The notes beneath the pieces were generated by a model, which saw nothing but the letters and a program-made list of their open reading frames with translations, ran no database searches and had not been told where the DNA came from. A DNA stretch of 25,391 bases, taken from NCBI GenBank assembly GCA_009760855.2, contig WPIO01000562.1, forward strand, positions 1 through 25,391. The letters are read 5' to 3'. The DNA is from Cristatella mucedo. Its lineage: Eukaryota > Bryozoa > Phylactolaemata > Cristatellidae. Of this stretch, positions 21,647 to 25,391 are shown in pieces (the first letter of the stretch is position 1; the number at the start of each line of letters is the position of its first letter). The position numbers and the translations under genes are program-made.

Positions 21647-23873
21647 CTTGTTTTAAGCCATTTGCACTTGAAAAAATCATTTCGCTCGTGTGTGCAGCAG
21701 TTCGCGGAATATGTAGACGCTTCAAATCTGCTCGTCGGAGCGTGCCGTAGCTGGCAGCTGAGTGCTGAGCCTTTTTTTTTAGGCCATTCCCACTCGAATA
21801 GATCATTTCGCACGAGTTCGCAGCAGATCGCAGATTATCTATGCACTTTTAATCAGCTCGTCGCAGCAAGCATTCTCTGGCAGCACAGTGCTGCACCTAG
21901 CATTAAGCCATTCACCCTTGAATAAATCATTTCGCACGAGTTCCCAGCAGATCGCGGATTATCTACACACTTTTAATCTGCTCGTCGGAGCATGGGGTAG
22001 CTTGCAGAAGAGTGATGCATTTTGCTATAAGCCATTCGCATTTGAATAACTCATTTCGCACGAGTTCGCAGCAGATTGTTGAATATCTACACACTTTAAA
22101 TCTGCTTGTCGGAGCGTGCGGTAGCTGGCAGCTGTGTGCCGCACCTTGTTTTAATCCATTCGCACTTAAATACCTCATTTCGCAGGAGTTCGTAGCAGAT
22201 CGCAGAATATTTTCAGACTTCTAATTTGCTTGTCTTAGAGTGCAGAAGCTGGCAGCTGAGTGCTGCACCTGGTTTTAAGCCTTTCCCACTTGAATGACTC
22301 ATTTTGCACGAGTTGGCAGCAGATCGCAGATTATCTAGACACTTTAAGTCATCTCGTCCCGGCGTACAGTAGCTGGGAGCAGAGTGATTCAATTTGCTTT
22401 ATGCCATTCGCACTCTATTATTTCCTTTCGCACGAGTTCGCAGCAGATCACAGATTATCTACACACTTTTAATCAGCTCGTCGCAGCGAGCAGTCTCTGG
22501 CAGCACAGTGCTGCACCTAGCGTTAAGCCATTCCACCTTGAATAACTCATTTCGCTCGAGTTCGCAGCAGATCGCAGAATATCTACACACTTTAAATCTG
22601 CTAGTCAGACCGTGCGGTAGCTGACGGCAGATTGCTGCACCTTGCTTGAGGCCATTCCCACTCAAATAGATCATTTCGCACGAGTTCGCAGCAGATCACG
22701 GATTATCTACACACTTATAGTTTGCTCGTCGGAGCATTGGGTAGCTTGCAGAATAGTGATGCAATTCGCTTTAAGCCATTCGCATTTGAATAACTCATTT
22801 CGCACGAGTTCGCAGCAGATTGTGGAATATCTACTCACTTTAAATCTGCTTGTCGGAGAATGCGGTAGCAGGCAGCTGATTGCTTCACCTTTGTTTTAAG
22901 CCATTCGCACTTGAATACCTCACTTCGCACGACTTCGCATGGGATCGCGGATTATCTACCCACTATAAATCTCCGTGACGCACCGTGCTGTATCTCACAG
23001 CAGAGTGCTGCACCTTTTTTTAGGCTAATCGTAATTGAATAACTCATATCGTTCGACTTTGCAGCAGATCTTGGAATATGTAGACACTTTTAATCTGCTC
23101 GTCGGTGCGTGTGAGAGCTGACAAAAGGTTCATGCAATTTGTTTTAAGCCATTAGCACTTGAATAACTCTTTTCGCACGACTTCGCAGCAGATCGTCGAA
23201 TATCTACAGACTTTCAATCAGCTTGTCGGAACGTGCAGTAGCTGGCAGGTGAGTGCTGCACCTTGTTTTAGTCCATTCCCTCTTAAATAGATCATTTCGC
23301 ACGAGTTTGCTGCAAATCGCGGAATATTTTTACACTTAAAATCTGATCGTCATTCTGTGCCGTAGCTGACAGCAGAGTGCTGCACCTTGCTAAAACCCAC
23401 TCGCACTTGACTAACTCATTTCGTACGAGCTAGCAGCTGATTGCAGAATATCTAGAAATATCAAATCTGCTCGTCACAGCGTGCGGTAGCTGGCAGCAGA
23501 GTGCTTCACCTTTTTTTAAGCCAATCGAAATTGAATAACTCATTTCGCACGAGTTAGCTGCAGATCGCGGAATATTTTCACACTTCAAATTACCTCGTCG
23601 CAGTGCCCGGTCACTTGGTGCAAAGTGCTGCAACTTGCTTTAAGCAACTTGCACTTCAATTTTATCATTTCGCATGAGTTCACAGCAGATTGCTGAATAT
23701 TTACATACTTTTAATCTGCTCGTCAGAGCCTGGGGTGGCTGGCTGCAGAGTGCTGCACGTTGCTTGAGGCCATTCGCACATAAATAGATCATTTCAATCG
23801 AGTTCGCAGCAGATCGCGGAATATCTATACGATTCAAACCTGCTCGTGGCAGCATGCCGTAGCTTGCAGCAGA
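21638..23873 (+). repeat. HOR unit 6: 18-mer (2236 bp)
   Basis: Same order, with m1 at 22012 and m8 at 22880. The extra 3 bp over the standard come from a longer T run in m17 (about 21772-21780) and a CTTTG for CTTG in m8 (near 22889). Otherwise it is almost base-for-base the same as unit 5. These homopolymer differences could be real or consensus errors. Confidence 0.92.
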
Positions 23874-25391
23874 GTGCTGCAACTTGTTTTAAGCCATTTG
23901 CACTTGAAAAAATCATTTCGCTCGTGTGTGCAGCAGTTCGCGGAATATGTAGACGCTTCAAATCTGCTCGTCGGAGCGTGCCGTAGCTGGCAGCTGAGTG
24001 CTGAGCCTTTTTTTAGGCCATTCCCACTCGAATAGATCATTTCGCACGAGTTCGCAGCAGATCGCAGATTATCTATGCACTTTTAATCAGCTCGTCGCAG
24101 CAAGCATTCTCTGGCAGCACAGTGCTGCACCTAGCATTAAGCCATTCACCCTTGAATAAATCATTTCGCACGAGTTCCCAGCAGATCGCGGATTATCTAC
24201 ACACTTTTAATCTGCTCGTCGGAGCATGGGGTAGCTTGCAGAAGAGTGATGCATTTTGCTATAAGCCATTCGCATTTGAATAACTCATTTCGCACGAGTT
24301 CGCAGCAGATTGTTGAATATCTACACACTTTAAATCTGCTTGTCGGAGCGTGCGGTAGCTGGCAGCTGTGTGCCGCACCTTGTTTTAATCCATTCGCACT
24401 TAAATACCTCATTTCGCAGGAGTTCGTAGCAGATCGCAGAATATTTTCAGACTTCTAATTTGCTTGTCTTAGAGTGCAGAAGCTGGCAGCTGAGTGCTGC
24501 ACCTGGTTTTAAGCCTTTCCCACTTGAATGACTCATTTTGCACGAGTTGGCAGCAGATCGCAGATTATCTAGACACTTTAAGTCATCTCGTCCCGGCGTA
24601 CAGTAGCTGGGAGCAGAGTGATTCAATTTGCTTTATGCCATTCGCACTCTATTATTTCCTTTCGCACGAGTTCGCAGCAGATCACAGATTATCTACACAC
24701 TTTTAATCAGCTCGTCGCAGCGAGCAGTCTCTGGCAGCACAGTGCTGCACCTAGCGTTAAGCCATTCCACCTTGAATAACTCATTTCGCTCGAGTTCGCA
24801 GCAGATCGCAGAATATCTACACACTTTAAATCTGCTAGTCAGACCGTGCGGTAGCTGACGGCAGATTGCTGCACCTTGCTTGAGGCCATTCCCACTCAAA
24901 TAGATCATTTCGCACGAGTTCGCAGCAGATCACGGATTATCTACACACTTATAGTTTGCTCGTCGGAGCATTGGGTAGCTTGCAGAATAGTGATGCAATT
25001 CGCTTTAAGCCATTCGCATTTGAATAACTCATTTCGCACGAGTTCGCAGCAGATTGTGGAATATCTACTCACTTTAAATCTGCTTGTCGGAGAATGCGGT
25101 AGCAGGCAGCTGATTGCCTCACCTTGTTTTAAGCCATTCGCACTTGAATACCTCACTTCGCACGACTTCGCATGGGATCGCGGATTATCTACCCACTATA
25201 AATCTCCGTGACGCACCGTGCTGTATCTCACAGCAGAGTGCTGCACCTTTTTTTAGGCTAATCGTAATTGAATAACTCATATCGTTCGACTTTGCAGCAG
25301 ATCTTGGAATATGTAGACACTTTTAATCTGCTCGTCGGTGCGTGTGAGAGCTGACAAAAGGTTCATGCAATTTGTTTTAAGCCATTAGCAC
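23874..25391 (+). repeat. HOR unit 7: partial, cut by window end
   Basis: Twelve full monomers (m16 23874, m17 23998, m18 24122, m1 24246 to m9 25238) and the first 30 bp of m10 (25362-25391) are present, all at exact 124-bp spacing. The sequence ends in m10 text (CAATTTGTTTTAAGCCATTA). The array therefore continues beyond the window, and its right edge is not seen. Confidence 0.93.

Larger units (their letters stand above)
1..25391. repeat. Satellite DNA array, 124-bp monomer, head to tail
   Basis: The entire window is built from about 200 tandem copies of one monomer. Each copy carries, in order, GTGCTGCACCTTG, a TTTTAAGCCATTCGCACTTG-like stretch, CATTTCGCACGAGTTCGCAG, AGATCGCGGAATATCTACAC, CTTTAAATCTGCTCGTCGG, then a TAGCTGGCAGCAGAGT end. 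All copies read on the + strand and no inverted block was seen. Spacing is exactly 124 bp for nearly all monomers right of 12082 and more variable on the left. Families of this kind are non-coding heterochromatic satellites of eukaryotes (established knowledge). The species and chromosomal position are not determinable from the sequence. I do not recognise the family by name. Confidence 0.97.

Noticed and set aside
12082-25391. CRISPR-like array of regular repeats
   Set aside because: There is no alternation of a short constant repeat with unique spacers. The whole 124 bp is repeated and the variation lies along the full monomer, returning every 18 monomers.
1-25391. Transposable element ends, tRNA or rRNA genes, telomere repeats, inverted array blocks
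   Set aside because: None was seen. All monomers have the same orientation, and no stretch longer than about 30 bp lacks satellite likeness.

Overview
The whole window is one head-to-tail tandem satellite array. The unit is a monomer of about 124 bp, always in the same orientation, with about 200 copies. I see no protein-coding gene, RNA gene, transposon or CRISPR array. The open reading frames that exist (longest about 138 codons, 2172-2588) are read-through of monomers and are best ignored. A multi-kilobase satellite with higher-order repeat (HOR) structure points to a eukaryotic chromosome, in a pericentromeric, centromeric, subtelomeric or similar heterochromatic block. I do not recognise the satellite family and cannot name the organism.

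I number monomer types m1-m18 by their order in the cleanest 18-monomer unit, with m1 starting at 13820, 19775, 22012 and 24246. I count each monomer from the GTG (or its equivalent) of the 'GTGCTGCACC' motif. In the right half every monomer is exactly 124 bp except m14, which is 125 bp, so the full unit is 2233 bp.

Right half (about 12.08-25.39 kb). Reading from m16 to m16, the units are: an 11-mer (12082-13447), an 18-mer (13448-15680), an 11-mer (15681-17045), a 19-mer (17046-19402), an 18-mer (19403-21637), an 18-mer (21638-23873), and a partial unit of 12 monomers plus 30 bp (23874-25391). The 11-mers are mosaics with chimeric monomers where blocks of the 18-mer were lost. The 19-mer has one extra monomer from a further crossover. 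Diagnostic base changes show that the last units are the most homogenised.

Left half (1 to about 11.6 kb). The same monomer types appear in other orders and with many small indels. In patches (5.78-8.25 kb and 11.05-11.52 kb) the monomer spacing swells to 134-156 bp, caused by single-base insertions. This is either a decayed array edge or, more likely in the worst patches, poorly polished long-read sequence. About 11.6-12.0 kb is clean HOR sequence again (m10 tail to m13), followed by a scrambled junction at 11991-12020 where about 188 bp is missing.

The interest lies in the array's evolution (HOR turnover, crossover points, the conserved inner box, hairpin-capable segments) and in possible assembly problems, not in genes.
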